Positions 25,961 through 34,389 of a stretch of 64,000 bases of DNA are shown piece after piece. Every line of letters begins with the position of its first letter. Position 1 is the stretch's first letter. The notes beneath the pieces are model-generated. The model saw only the letters and a program-made list of their open reading frames with translations. It was not told where the DNA came from and did not search any database. The translations under genes and the position numbers were made by a program. Source of the stretch: CP2-2F sp034432555 (GTDB lineage Bacteria > Chloroflexota > Anaerolineae > Aggregatilineales > UBA2796). The stretch is from positions 118,045 through 182,044 of the forward strand of contig DAOUBW010000026.1 of the NCBI GenBank assembly GCA_034432555.1, written 5' to 3'.

Positions 25961-27520
25961 ATGATTCTTGCCAGCGATTGGATCGCTTTTCATGCTGATC
26001 GCACGCCTGAAAAAGCCGCCATGCTTGATCAAGCGACGGGACGTGCCTTCACCTACGCCGAATTTAATGACCGCGCAGGACGTTTAGCCGCCTTCTTCCG
26101 TGATGAGTGGCATGTGCAGCCCTCCGATCGGATCGCGCTGCTCGCCAAGAACTCTACCGATTATTTTGAGGTGCTGTGGGCGTGCTGGAAACTTGGCGCG
26201 ATGCTGCTACCGCTCAATTGGCGGCTTGCCGACCCTGAACTGCTGTTCATCCTGAAGGACGCCGCGCCTGTCGGCTTGCTGTATGATGCAGAGTTTGCGG
26301 CGCGCCTGCCCGCCCTTGCCGAAGCGCCGCCGCGCTACTTCCTGCGGCTGGATTTTGAGGGCGCACCCACCGATGATCAGCTTGCCTATGAAGATGCCAT
26401 CCGCAGCACGGCGCGGCACGCCTACATGCCGCCGCAGACAACGCACGAGACTCCTATCATCATCATGTATACTGCCGGCACCACAGGGCATCCCAAAGGT
26501 GTGCTGATCACACACGGCATGATGCTCTGGAACGCGATCAACATCACCACACCAACCGCACTCAGCTATGAGAGTTTGTTCTACTGTGTGCTGCCAACCT
26601 TCCACATCGGCGGCTTGAACCTGTACGCTAATCCGCTGCTGCATTTAGGCGGCTGTAACCTGATCGCTCGCCAATTTGATCCCGCGCTTGCCCTGCAAAC
26701 GCTCAGCGATCCGAAACTGGGCGTCACGCATTTCTTTGGTGTGCCGTCTATTTACCAGTTTATGAGCCAGCACGCCGACTTTGAGAGCGCTGATCTCAGC
26801 CGCATTAAATCTTGGGGCTGCGGCGGCGCGCCGATGCCTGTTGCTGTGCTGGAGACTTACGCCAGGCGCGGCATTGTGGTGCAGCTCGGCTTCGGCATGA
26901 CCGAGACCAGCCCAACCGTCTTTCTGATTGATAAACGCCGCGCCCTGAGCAAGCCAACCAGCGTTGGCAAGCCGCTGCTGCATACCCGCGTGCGTGTGGT
27001 GGACGATACGTTGCAGGATGTGCCTGTTGGTGCTGTGGGTGAGGTGATCATCAGCGGACCGAACATCACGCCCGGCTATTGGAATCGCCCCGATGCCAAC
27101 GCCGAAAGTTTCAGCCTAGACGAACACGGCAACCGCTGGCTACACAGCGGCGACGCTGGCACAGTCGATGCTGAAGGCTGCATCTACATTGTGGACCGCT
27201 ACAAGGATATGTACATTAGTGGCGGCGAGAATGTCTATCCGGCAGAGGTGGAGCAAGTGATCTACCAACTGCCGCAAGTGGCAGAGGTTGGCGTGATCGG
27301 TGTGGCGGATGCCCGCTGGGGTGAATCGGGCATGGCGGTTGTGGTGCTTCGGCAAGGGCAAGCGCTCAGCGCCGAGCAGATCATCGCGCACTGCGCCGAA
27401 CGGCTTGCCAAGTTCAAAGTGCCGAAGCAGGTTGTCTTTGCCGAAAGTTTGCCGCGCAATGCCGCTGGCAAGGTACTAAAACGCGAGCTGCGCGCACACT
27501 ACGCGCCCCAGCAGGGCTAA
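25961..27520 (+). CDS. Acyl-CoA synthetase (AMP-forming), fatty-acid--CoA ligase type
   Basis: A 519-residue ANL-family adenylating enzyme activating a carboxylic acid to its CoA thioester. Core motifs are complete: the phosphate loop MYTAGTTGHPKGV, the FHIGG segment, the adenine motif QLGFGMTETSP and the hinge DRYKDMYISGGENVYPAEVE. The catalytic Lys lies in LPRNAAGKVLKREL. Length and sequence suit medium- or long-chain fatty-acid or aromatic-acid ligases; the substrate is uncertain. It stands alone behind its own promoter. Its stop overlaps the stop of the opposite-strand FHA gene by four bases (CTAA). Confidence 0.92.
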   Translation: MILASDWIAFHADRTPEKAAMLDQATGRAFTYAEFNDRAGRLAAFFRDEWHVQPSDRIALLAKNSTDYFEVLWACWKLGAMLLPLNWRLADPELLFILKDAAPVGLLYDAEFAARLPALAEAPPRYFLRLDFEGAPTDDQLAYEDAIRSTARHAYMPPQTTHETPIIIMYTAGTTGHPKGVLITHGMMLWNAINITTPTALSYESLFYCVLPTFHIGGLNLYANPLLHLGGCNLIARQFDPALALQTLSDPKLGVTHFFGVPSIYQFMSQHADFESADLSRIKSWGCGGAPMPVAVLETYARRGIVVQLGFGMTETSPTVFLIDKRRALSKPTSVGKPLLHTRVRVVDDTLQDVPVGAVGEVIISGPNITPGYWNRPDANAESFSLDEHGNRWLHSGDAGTVDAEGCIYIVDRYKDMYISGGENVYPAEVEQVIYQLPQVAEVGVIGVADARWGESGMAVVVLRQGQALSAEQIIAHCAERLAKFKVPKQVVFAESLPRNAAGKVLKRELRAHYAPQQG

Positions 27521-28209
27521 ACAGCCGCTAGGCGAAAGAGCAGCGTCGTCTCACCCGCAGCGATCACGTCGCCATCTTTCAAGGGCAGCGGAGTCGCGCC
27601 GACGGGCTGCCCATTCAAAAGCGTGCCGTTCGCGCTGGCAAGGTCAAGCAACGTCCAGAGGTTGTTTTGCAGCCGAAGGCGGCAGTGTGGGCGCGAAACA
27701 GCCCGATCATTCAAGGTGATTTCCCAGGTGGCATCAGGCGTCACACGCCCAATGGTTACCGTATCTTCGGCAAGGATGAACTCTGAACCTTCCTGCGGAC
27801 CATGCGTCACCATCAGGCGCGGACGCCCTAGCCCTTTTGCGGGAAAAATGGCAGTGTTGGTCTTAAAGGCACGGTCTACTTCTTCTTCACTGACGATGGC
27901 GGAAAAGTGCAGAATCGGCACATAGAGGCGGATTACGTCACCATGCGTCAGCACGTAGGCGCCATTGATCTTGCGGTCGTTCACAAAGGTGCCATTGGCG
28001 CTGCCTAAATCTGTGATGGTAAAGACACCATCACGGAAGTTGACAACGGCGTGTCCGCGGCTAACGTGACGCTCTGGGATGCAAATATTGTTATCGGGCG
28101 AGCGCCCGATGCTGGCACTCGCGCCTTCCAGCAGCACAAATTCGTGGCTCTCGCCAGTGGCTGGATCGTTCCACGTAATTTTGGCAATTCCCTCAGGTTG
28201 GTAGCTCAT
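27517..28209 (-). CDS. Protein with two FHA domains
   Basis: A 230-residue cytoplasmic protein made of two forkhead-associated domains, which bind phosphothreonine peptides. The first (about 20-100) has SIGRSPDNNI, HVSRGHAVV and GSANGTFVND. The second (about 145-225) has TIGRVTPDA, VSRPHCRL and ASANGTLLNG. Both keep the Arg, Ser-x-x-His and Asn-Gly residues needed for phosphopeptide binding. There is no catalytic domain or membrane anchor, so it probably acts as an adaptor between phosphorylated partners. The Ser/Thr kinases at 43-45 kb are possible writers; this link is inferred. Confidence 0.9.
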   Translation of the reverse strand: MSYQPEGIAKITWNDPATGESHEFVLLEGASASIGRSPDNNICIPERHVSRGHAVVNFRDGVFTITDLGSANGTFVNDRKINGAYVLTHGDVIRLYVPILHFSAIVSEEEVDRAFKTNTAIFPAKGLGRPRLMVTHGPQEGSEFILAEDTVTIGRVTPDATWEITLNDRAVSRPHCRLRLQNNLWTLLDLASANGTLLNGQPVGATPLPLKDGDVIAAGETTLLFRLAAV

Positions 28210-28281
28210 AGTATTCCCGCCGCGAAAAGATCAGGTTCGGCATAGCCGATAACACAGGCGCTATGTTAGCGTTCCTCAATA

Positions 28282-28310
28282 AGTATAGCGTGAATCACGT
28301 CAAACGTCAG
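28282..28310 (-). promoter_or_regulatory. Promoter of the double-FHA gene
   Basis: On the minus strand CTGACG (28305-28310), 17 bases and TATACT (28282-28287). It partly abuts the 3' end of the upstream lipoprotein gene. Confidence 0.45.
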
Positions 28311-28315
28311 GATGC

Positions 28316-28696
28316 CTAACGGGCGAACCCGCAGACCTTCCAACGCCCATCTTCTTGCAGGGTGCGGAATTTGCGTGCGCCTAAATCCCAATTTCGCGTT
28401 TCGCCAGCATAGGTCGTCACCATCGCACCCTGGCAGGCAACCACTGTAAATTGACCGTCGCTGCCGTCGGTTTGGCAGCTCAAAGTGCTGATCTCAGCCT
28501 TCATTGGCGCAAAAGAGGCAGCCTCAGTGCGTGCTTCTGCTTCACGCGCACGGCACGTCAGCCCAACCAACTGCGTTTCATCGCCATTGATGCGCGTCCG
28601 CAGGTAGGTTTCAACGGCGGCGGAAGGGGTGTCATCCGCGCTGCCACAGGCTGCCAACAGGCAAAGCATGGCAAACGCCAAAAGCAATTTCTGCAT
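28316..28696 (-). CDS. Small lipoprotein of unknown function
   Basis: A 126-residue predicted lipoprotein. ATG at 28696 follows GAAAGGAA by four bases. A signal helix ends in the lipobox LLAAC. The mature part starts GSADDTPSAAVETYLR and has a compact alpha/beta look with three further cysteines (VGLTCRA, LSCQTDG, VVACQG) and a fourth near the end (KVCGFAR). It resembles the NTF2/DUF4878-like lipoproteins common in this phylum. It follows the upstream gene by 10 bases, so the two are likely co-expressed. Confidence 0.7.
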   Translation of the reverse strand: MQKLLLAFAMLCLLAACGSADDTPSAAVETYLRTRINGDETQLVGLTCRAREAEARTEAASFAPMKAEISTLSCQTDGSDGQFTVVACQGAMVTTYAGETRNWDLGARKFRTLQEDGRWKVCGFAR

Positions 28697-28706
28697 CGTG
28701 TTCCTT

Positions 28707-29468
28707 TCACTTGCCAACATAAACAGGCAAGATATTGCGCGCGTTTGGCAAAGCGCGCAATGCCGAACGTTCTGAGTCTAGCAAGGTAGCGGTTGGGCGG
28801 CGTGCCAACATCCGCGCTGCCTGATAAGCCTCACGCAGCGTCTCAAAATCAGGGTCGCGCAGGGCAAAGGGCAGCGCAAGGCGCGCCAACAATGCGCTAA
28901 GCTGCTGCCCGCCGCTACTCTCCCAGGCTGATTTGAAGAGGGTGCCCGCCTCTTGCTGAACGCTTGCCGTCTGTTTGCCAAAGATGCCACGCGCCAGCCG
29001 CCCGACCATTTTCTCTGCCTGCTTTGGGTTAACGCCGCGTGACTGGGCAAAGCCTGCCAGATCGGGCGGCAGGGTCGAGTCGGTGTGCGTGGCGCTGTGC
29101 GCGGCTGAACCTGTGGTTAAATAAGGCGCCAGGTGTTCGGGGTTGGCGCTGCCGCCCTGATAGGCATCCAAGCCACAGGTGGTTTCCGTGAACCACGCGT
29201 GAATGAGCAGCCGATCAGCGCTGAGAGCGGGCAATAAAGCAGGCAAGGTGGTGGCATCTTGCCCGCCAAAAACGCGCACCCAACCGTCTTCAGCGGGCAG
29301 GATGAGCAGCCGCACAAAGTGCTTGTAGCGTGGCGGCGTGCCGCTGCCGCCCGGAAACGGATCATAGGTGGTGTAGCCGTGCTGCATCAAAACAGCGCGC
29401 AACGCCTCACCGACGGATTGTGCATCGGTTTGCTGAAGGCAAAGGTGATCCCAACGTTGATCGGTCAT
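28707..29468 (-). CDS. Protein of unknown function
   Basis: A 253-residue cytoplasmic protein without a recognised domain. ATG 29468 gives a start MTDQRWDHLCLQQTD; the frame is open further to 29516. The first half looks alpha/beta (LRAVLMQHGYTTYDPFPGG, RYKHFVRLLILPAEDGWVRVFGG). A Gly/Ser/Thr linker near 130-150 follows, then a helical half with a KQAEKMVGRLARGIFGK segment that may be a short DNA- or membrane-contacting helix. It is divergent from dprA. The lipoprotein gene follows closely. Confidence 0.55.
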   Translation of the reverse strand: MTDQRWDHLCLQQTDAQSVGEALRAVLMQHGYTTYDPFPGGSGTPPRYKHFVRLLILPAEDGWVRVFGGQDATTLPALLPALSADRLLIHAWFTETTCGLDAYQGGSANPEHLAPYLTTGSAAHSATHTDSTLPPDLAGFAQSRGVNPKQAEKMVGRLARGIFGKQTASVQQEAGTLFKSAWESSGGQQLSALLARLALPFALRDPDFETLREAYQAARMLARRPTATLLDSERSALRALPNARNILPVYVGK

Positions 29469-29600
29469 GGCAGTTTTCCACCCTGAAAGCGGCTGATCAT
29501 TATTTTGCACTTGCAACTTTAAGCCAAGCTTCTGCCCTTGTCAATCGTTGGCTTGGGCAAGCACCTTTTGGTTGTTTACCCTACGCTTTTCACTCAACGC

Positions 29601-29629
29601 TTGACGTGCCATGCCCTCTTTGCTATGCT
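29601..29629 (+). promoter_or_regulatory. Promoter of dprA-manC
   Basis: TTGACG (29601-29606), 17 bases, TATACT-like TATGCT (29624-29629) with TG one base before: the best sigma-70-type match in the window. Confidence 0.65.
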
Positions 29630-29665
29630 GAATGTCCAAGCTATGCCAGAATAAAGGCGGTGAAT

Positions 29666-30796
29666 TTGCCTGCGGAAACGCTGCACAGTTGGCTCGGTTT
29701 TAATCAGGTGCGCGGCATTCGTTGGCTGCACATCAGCGCATTGCTAGAGCACTTCGGCGCGATTGAGGCAGCTTGGCGTGCGCCGCGTGAGGCATTTCGC
29801 AAGGCAGGCGTTCCAAGCCAAAGCGTAGAGGCACTGCTGCACATTCGCCAGCGCTATGATGCTGAGGCTGATCTGCGTGCGCTCAACGCCCTGAGCGTGC
29901 AACTGCTGCCAATCACCGCGCCTGACTATCCGCCGCTGCTGCGCCAAATTGCCGATCCGCCGCTGCTGCTCTACGTGCGCGGCAGCTTGCAGGCAGCCGA
30001 TCAGAATGCCCTAGGCGTAGTTGGCACGCGCAGCGCCACCGAGTATGGCAAACGCATGACGGCTCATATTGTGGAGCCGTTAGCGGCGCGTGGTGTTACA
30101 ATCATCAGCGGCTTGGCGCACGGCATAGATACGCTGGCGCATCAGGCAGCCTTGCGCGCTGGTGGGCGCACAATAGCCATTTTGCCGTGCAGCATTGATC
30201 GCCTCTACCCTTCTGATAACGGCGCCCTTGCGGCGCAAATTGTGGCGCACGGCTGCCTCATCAGTGAATTTCCGCTCGGCACAAAGGCAGATCGGCATAA
30301 CTTTCCGCAGCGTAACCGCATCATTAGTGGCATGGCGCACGGTGTGTTGATCGTGGAGGCGGGCGAGAAAAGCGGTGCGCTAATCACGGTGGATTGCGCC
30401 CTGGAGCAAGGACGTGAGGTGTTCGCGGTGCCCGGCAATGCACTCTCGCCTGCTAGCAACGGCACCAACGCCCTGATCCGCAGCGGCGCAACGCTCACCA
30501 CCAGCGCCAGCGATATTTTAGATGCGCTGGCGCAGCACGTGGCACTCTCCGCGCCGTTGCCAACCGCAACTGCGGCAGCGCGCCCAATGCACATGCCATA
30601 TACGCCTGCGGACGCACAAGAGGCAGCCGTGCTGCGCTGCTTGGGTATTGGGCAGGCACTGCATATTGATGAAATCGTGCGGCACAGCGGCTTGGCTGCC
30701 AGCCATGTTGGCGCAGTGCTGACTGTGTTAGAAGTTAAAGGAATCGTCTGCCAGACAGGCGTGCAGTGTTACAGCCTTGCGCTGGCAAGCAGCTAA
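29666..30796 (+). CDS. dprA: DNA-processing protein DprA
   Basis: A 376-residue DprA/Smf protein that loads RecA on incoming single-stranded DNA during natural transformation. An N-terminal helix-hairpin-helix region (about 1-80) precedes the Rossmann-like core with VVGTRSATEYGKRM, ISGLAHGIDTLAHQAAL, PCSIDRLYPSDN and SEFPLGTKADRHNFPQRNRII. EAGEKSGALITVDCALEQGREVFAVPGN is nearly invariant. A C-terminal winged-helix of ~60 residues ends the protein. The frame is open back to 29330 but overlaps the promoter and the divergent gene; TTG at 29666 has AAAGG eight bases upstream, with GTG 29660 as alternative. manC follows after 14 bases. Confidence 0.93.
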   Translation: MPAETLHSWLGFNQVRGIRWLHISALLEHFGAIEAAWRAPREAFRKAGVPSQSVEALLHIRQRYDAEADLRALNALSVQLLPITAPDYPPLLRQIADPPLLLYVRGSLQAADQNALGVVGTRSATEYGKRMTAHIVEPLAARGVTIISGLAHGIDTLAHQAALRAGGRTIAILPCSIDRLYPSDNGALAAQIVAHGCLISEFPLGTKADRHNFPQRNRIISGMAHGVLIVEAGEKSGALITVDCALEQGREVFAVPGNALSPASNGTNALIRSGATLTTSASDILDALAQHVALSAPLPTATAAARPMHMPYTPADAQEAAVLRCLGIGQALHIDEIVRHSGLAASHVGAVLTVLEVKGIVCQTGVQCYSLALASS

Positions 30797-30810
30797 AACT
30801 GGAGTAGTGT

Positions 30811-31872
30811 ATGTCGGATAATTTTTATGTTTTGATCATGGCAGGCGGTGGCGGCACGCGCTTGTGGCCCCTCAGCCGCCAAGATCGCCCTAAACAAATG
30901 CTGCCGCTGACTGAAGAACGCACCATGTTTCAAGTGACGGTAGAGCGCCTGCACGATCTGATCCCACCACAGCGGATTTTCGTGGTAACAGGCGAAGAAA
31001 TGGCAGCCGCCCTGCACGAAAGCACGCCCAATGTGCCATTTGAGAACTTTATCATCGAACCATTTGGGCGGGATAGCGGTCCCGCGGCCGGCTTAGGCGT
31101 CTTTCACATCGCCCAGCGCGATCCAAACGCCGTGATCGCCATCCTCTCCGCTGATCATCACATCGCCAACGAGGAGGCGTTTGTGCAGGCACTGCGCGCC
31201 GCGGCTGAATATGCCGCACAAGGCTACATTGTGACCTTAGGCATCCAGCCAAGCTATCCCGCTACTGGCTTTGGCTACATTGAGCGCGGCGAACAGCTTG
31301 GCACAGTGCATGGCTTCACCATCTATCGCAGCGTGCGCTTTGCCGAAAAGCCCGATGAAGCAACCGCCGGCGTTTTCCTGAGCAAAGGCACCTATAGCTG
31401 GAATGCTGGCATGTTCATCATGACTGCAGCGCGTGCCAAGCAAGAGTTTGCGCGCCAGCAGCCTGCCATGTACACGCTGCTTGAACGCGCTGTGGCGCAG
31501 CCTGCTGAACTACCTGCCGTGTGGGAACACATTCAGAAGATTTCGCTGGATTATGCCATCATGGAAGGCGCGCAGAACGTTGCTGTTATCCCGGTGCAGA
31601 TCGGTTGGAGTGATGTTGGCACGTGGTCAACGCTCTTCGAGGTGCTATCCCGCGATGAAGATGATAACGCGGTGCGCGGCGGTGAGCATATTCGCATTGA
31701 CACGCGCAGCACGCTTATCGTCAGTAATCGCCTTGTGGTGACCATTGGCGTGAGCAACCTTGTGATCGTAGATACGGGCGATGTGCTGTTAGTCTGTGAC
31801 AAAGAGCGCGCTCAGGATGTGCGTGAGGTGGTCAAACAGCTTAAAGCACAGGGCAAGGACGATCATCTGTAG
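30811..31872 (+). CDS. manC: Mannose-1-phosphate guanylyltransferase
   Basis: A 353-residue nucleotidyltransferase making GDP-mannose from mannose-1-phosphate and GTP, for surface polysaccharide and glycoprotein synthesis. The signature MAGGGGTRLWPLSRQDRPKQML is at residues 10-31, with EPFGRDSGPAAGLG, SADHHI, GYIERGE, FAEKPD and WNAGMF following, all typical of the GMP family. No C-terminal phosphomannose isomerase domain is fused. It starts 14 bases after dprA and is followed by a strong terminator, so the two form one transcript. The epimerase at 5.3 kb and the glycosyltransferases at 59-61 kb may use its product. Confidence 0.93.
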   Translation: MSDNFYVLIMAGGGGTRLWPLSRQDRPKQMLPLTEERTMFQVTVERLHDLIPPQRIFVVTGEEMAAALHESTPNVPFENFIIEPFGRDSGPAAGLGVFHIAQRDPNAVIAILSADHHIANEEAFVQALRAAAEYAAQGYIVTLGIQPSYPATGFGYIERGEQLGTVHGFTIYRSVRFAEKPDEATAGVFLSKGTYSWNAGMFIMTAARAKQEFARQQPAMYTLLERAVAQPAELPAVWEHIQKISLDYAIMEGAQNVAVIPVQIGWSDVGTWSTLFEVLSRDEDDNAVRGGEHIRIDTRSTLIVSNRLVVTIGVSNLVIVDTGDVLLVCDKERAQDVREVVKQLKAQGKDDHL

Positions 31873-31896
31873 CCCGTATCCGCGTGCGCCTTCAAC

Positions 31897-31931
31897 AACA
31901 GCCCTCAGCGATAACCTCTGAGGGCTGTTTT
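31897..31931 (+). terminator. Intrinsic terminator after manC
   Basis: 12-bp perfect stem AACAGCCCTCAG / CTGAGGGCTGTT, 9-base loop, running into TTTT. It lies between the convergent manC and binding-protein genes. Confidence 0.85.
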
Positions 31932-31943
31932 GTGTGTGATCAG

Positions 31944-34355
31944 CTAGTTGCAGCCGTTGATGCAGATAGCACCTTCGTAGCGCGCCAATTCGCTCAGGCT
32001 GCCATCGGCGGCGGCACTTACGATAAAGATTGTGGCGCTGAGCTGCCCATTGTTATAGATGGCAGGACGATATTCACCCTGCACGCCGGCAAAACGCGGA
32101 ATCTGGTTGACGAACGACTGCACGGCTGTTGGTCCACCAGCGCGGATGGCATTGGCGATCAGGTAGACTGCATCATAGTAGGCGACAGCATGGCTATCCG
32201 GCAGGTCGCCGTAGGTGGCGCGGTAATTCCGCAAAAATTCAGCACTGGCGGCATCCTGCGCGCCGCTGAACCAACTCGTCACGCCCAGCAAGCCCGCCAC
32301 TGACTCCTCGCCCATAGCGCGCAAAAAGTCAGGGTTCTCCAACGCGCCGTAGGCAATTGCGCCTGTATAACCCTCTTGGCGCAGCGCTTTGATGAGTGCA
32401 GCAGCGGCATTTGGCGCGCTCCAGATCGCCACCACTTCAGGGCTTGCCGCGATGAGCGCCCGCGCCTCAGCCGTGAAGTCCGTCGCGGTGACGGGATGGC
32501 TGGTGCTGGCAACGATTTGTGCATCGGTCAGGTCGCGGAAGCGCGTCACGATGCTGGTGAAGGCTGCCACGCTATCCTGCCCATAAACAGTGGTTGCCGA
32601 TGAGACGGCAAAGCGCGTATAGCCGCGAATATCCACCAGATAGCTGCCAAGCGCCGTCGCCCAAGTTGCATCGGCAGGGCGCAGCTGAAAGACAAAGCGC
32701 GATGGATCGTTATTGCTCAGCACGGCGGCGGTGCCAGTCACAAACTGCGGCACACGGGCGTTGGGCGCAAGGTTCAGGTTGGGCAGGGCGATACCGGTCA
32801 GCGTCGGACCGAGGATGGCTGCCGGCGCAGCCGTTAGCACGTTACGCGCCGTCACGCCGAACTGTTCGGCGGTGGTGGTGTTGAAATCGCGCAGATCAAG
32901 CGTCACACGGATGCCGTTTGGCGCTGCGATGCCGCCTTGCGAATTGATCTCGTTGACGGCAAGCTGTGCGCCGCGCAGCGCACGCCGCCCGATCTCGCCA
33001 TCCAAGCCTGTTTGCGGCGCAAGGAAGGCAAGCGGCACGGTGCGCGTGGCAGTGCTGGTTGGTGCGTTGGGTGCGGTCAGGTTCTGAAAGCGCGTATCGG
33101 CACAGCGCCGCGCACAAAAGCCGCCGCTGTAGCGCGATTCCTCAATACTTTTGCCATCAGCGGTCAGGCGGAACAGGATGGCGCCATCCATAGCGCGTAG
33201 GTTGATTGTGCCAGCCCCGCTGAAAAAAGACGGATTATAGACGCCTTGCAAGCCGCCAATGGCGCCGCTGCTTGCCAGTGTGTCACGGATGCTCTGGGTG
33301 CCGGGGCCGCTGATCTCAACAGCGGCTGCCACTGCCGCTACGCTGTCAAAGCCGATGACAGATTCGGCGGTTGGCAATTCGCCAAAGCGCGCACGGTAAG
33401 CTTCCACAAAGCGTCGGCTGCCGCCATCTTGCGCATCTGCTGTCCAAATCAGCGGCACAATGACATTCGCAATACTGCTGCCGCCGCGCAGGGTGAACTC
33501 AGTTAGGTTGCCTTCCGCCGATCCATAGCTGATCGCGCCTGTGTAGCCACGATTGCGCAGCTCACGCACCAATGCGGCAGCCGTCTGCGGCGTCCCAAAG
33601 ATGGCGATTGCCTCCGGATTTTCGTCGTAGAGCGTCTTTGCCTGCGTGCTGAGGTCAGTTGCGTTCTGGTCGTAAGTGACGGCAGGCGCAAGGCGGACGT
33701 TGGTCACCGTTGTGCCTGTGCCGCGTGCGGCGCGCTCAAAAGCGGCTAGATCGGCGCGTCCGCGCGCGGAATTATCGGTTGCGGTGCCAATGCTGCGGAA
33801 AAAACGCTGTGTGGTCAGGTAGTGACCGAGATCACGCGCCAAGTTCTCGCTGGTTGAGCGCATTCGCAGCACGTAGGCGTTGCTGGTGCCGGCAGGATCG
33901 CTGGGCAAACCGATCAGGTGCAAGATGCGGTTGGTGTTGGCAAGGTCAAGGTTGTTATCCAGCAAATTCGGCACTTGCGGTCCGATCAGGGCGATGGGTT
34001 TGGCTTCCACAGAGGCTTGCAGAGCAGTCCGCATTTCGGTTTGGGTGGCGGCACTGCGCGTCTGCAAGCTGAAGGTGTAGGTTGTGGTGCGGCGCGCATT
34101 GGGCGTTGGTGTGGCGTTATCAGCCGTGCGGGCAGGTCCGCGCACGCCGCCGCCGCCGTTCACAATCTCGATGGCAAGCTGCGCGCCCTGCACAAAGTGA
34201 CGGCTGCTGATTGCATCACTTTCGGCGGCGCTGCTCAAGAGCGCCAGCACCAACGTTTCGCGGTTTTGTGCGTGTGCAGGTGCGGCAAAGATAGCGCCGA
34301 TCAGCATGGTGAGGATTAACCCGACCATGATCAGTCGGGCAGATAGCTGTTTCAT
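31944..34355 (-). CDS. Secreted ABC substrate-binding protein with two tandem Leu/Ile/Val-type domains
   Basis: An 803-residue exported protein, twice the usual length. ATG 34355 follows AAGGAG by ten bases; the signal peptide ends near APAHA-Q. Two copies of the Peripla_BP_6 (leucine-binding type) fold follow: copy 1 (about 30-400: HFVQGAQLAIEIVNGGGG, GYTGAISYGSAEG) and copy 2 (about 420-800: LRGAQLAVNEINSQGG, GYTGAIAYGALEN). The matching phrases show internal duplication. There is no lipobox. It is the last gene of a MacA/MacB-like operon, 34 bases after the permease stop, an unusual partner since such proteins normally serve importers of amino acids or amides. It may instead sense ligands. 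Confidence 0.85.
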   Translation of the reverse strand: MKQLSARLIMVGLILTMLIGAIFAAPAHAQNRETLVLALLSSAAESDAISSRHFVQGAQLAIEIVNGGGGVRGPARTADNATPTPNARRTTTYTFSLQTRSAATQTEMRTALQASVEAKPIALIGPQVPNLLDNNLDLANTNRILHLIGLPSDPAGTSNAYVLRMRSTSENLARDLGHYLTTQRFFRSIGTATDNSARGRADLAAFERAARGTGTTVTNVRLAPAVTYDQNATDLSTQAKTLYDENPEAIAIFGTPQTAAALVRELRNRGYTGAISYGSAEGNLTEFTLRGGSSIANVIVPLIWTADAQDGGSRRFVEAYRARFGELPTAESVIGFDSVAAVAAAVEISGPGTQSIRDTLASSGAIGGLQGVYNPSFFSGAGTINLRAMDGAILFRLTADGKSIEESRYSGGFCARRCADTRFQNLTAPNAPTSTATRTVPLAFLAPQTGLDGEIGRRALRGAQLAVNEINSQGGIAAPNGIRVTLDLRDFNTTTAEQFGVTARNVLTAAPAAILGPTLTGIALPNLNLAPNARVPQFVTGTAAVLSNNDPSRFVFQLRPADATWATALGSYLVDIRGYTRFAVSSATTVYGQDSVAAFTSIVTRFRDLTDAQIVASTSHPVTATDFTAEARALIAASPEVVAIWSAPNAAAALIKALRQEGYTGAIAYGALENPDFLRAMGEESVAGLLGVTSWFSGAQDAASAEFLRNYRATYGDLPDSHAVAYYDAVYLIANAIRAGGPTAVQSFVNQIPRFAGVQGEYRPAIYNNGQLSATIFIVSAAADGSLSELARYEGAICINGCN

Positions 34356-34389
34356 CGTCTCAAGACTCCTTCGTATGTGCGGCGTGCGG

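Noticed and set aside
29330..29665. Upstream extension of the DprA frame
   Set aside because: It runs through the divergent gene and the TTGACG/TATGCT promoter; its residues do not resemble DprA.
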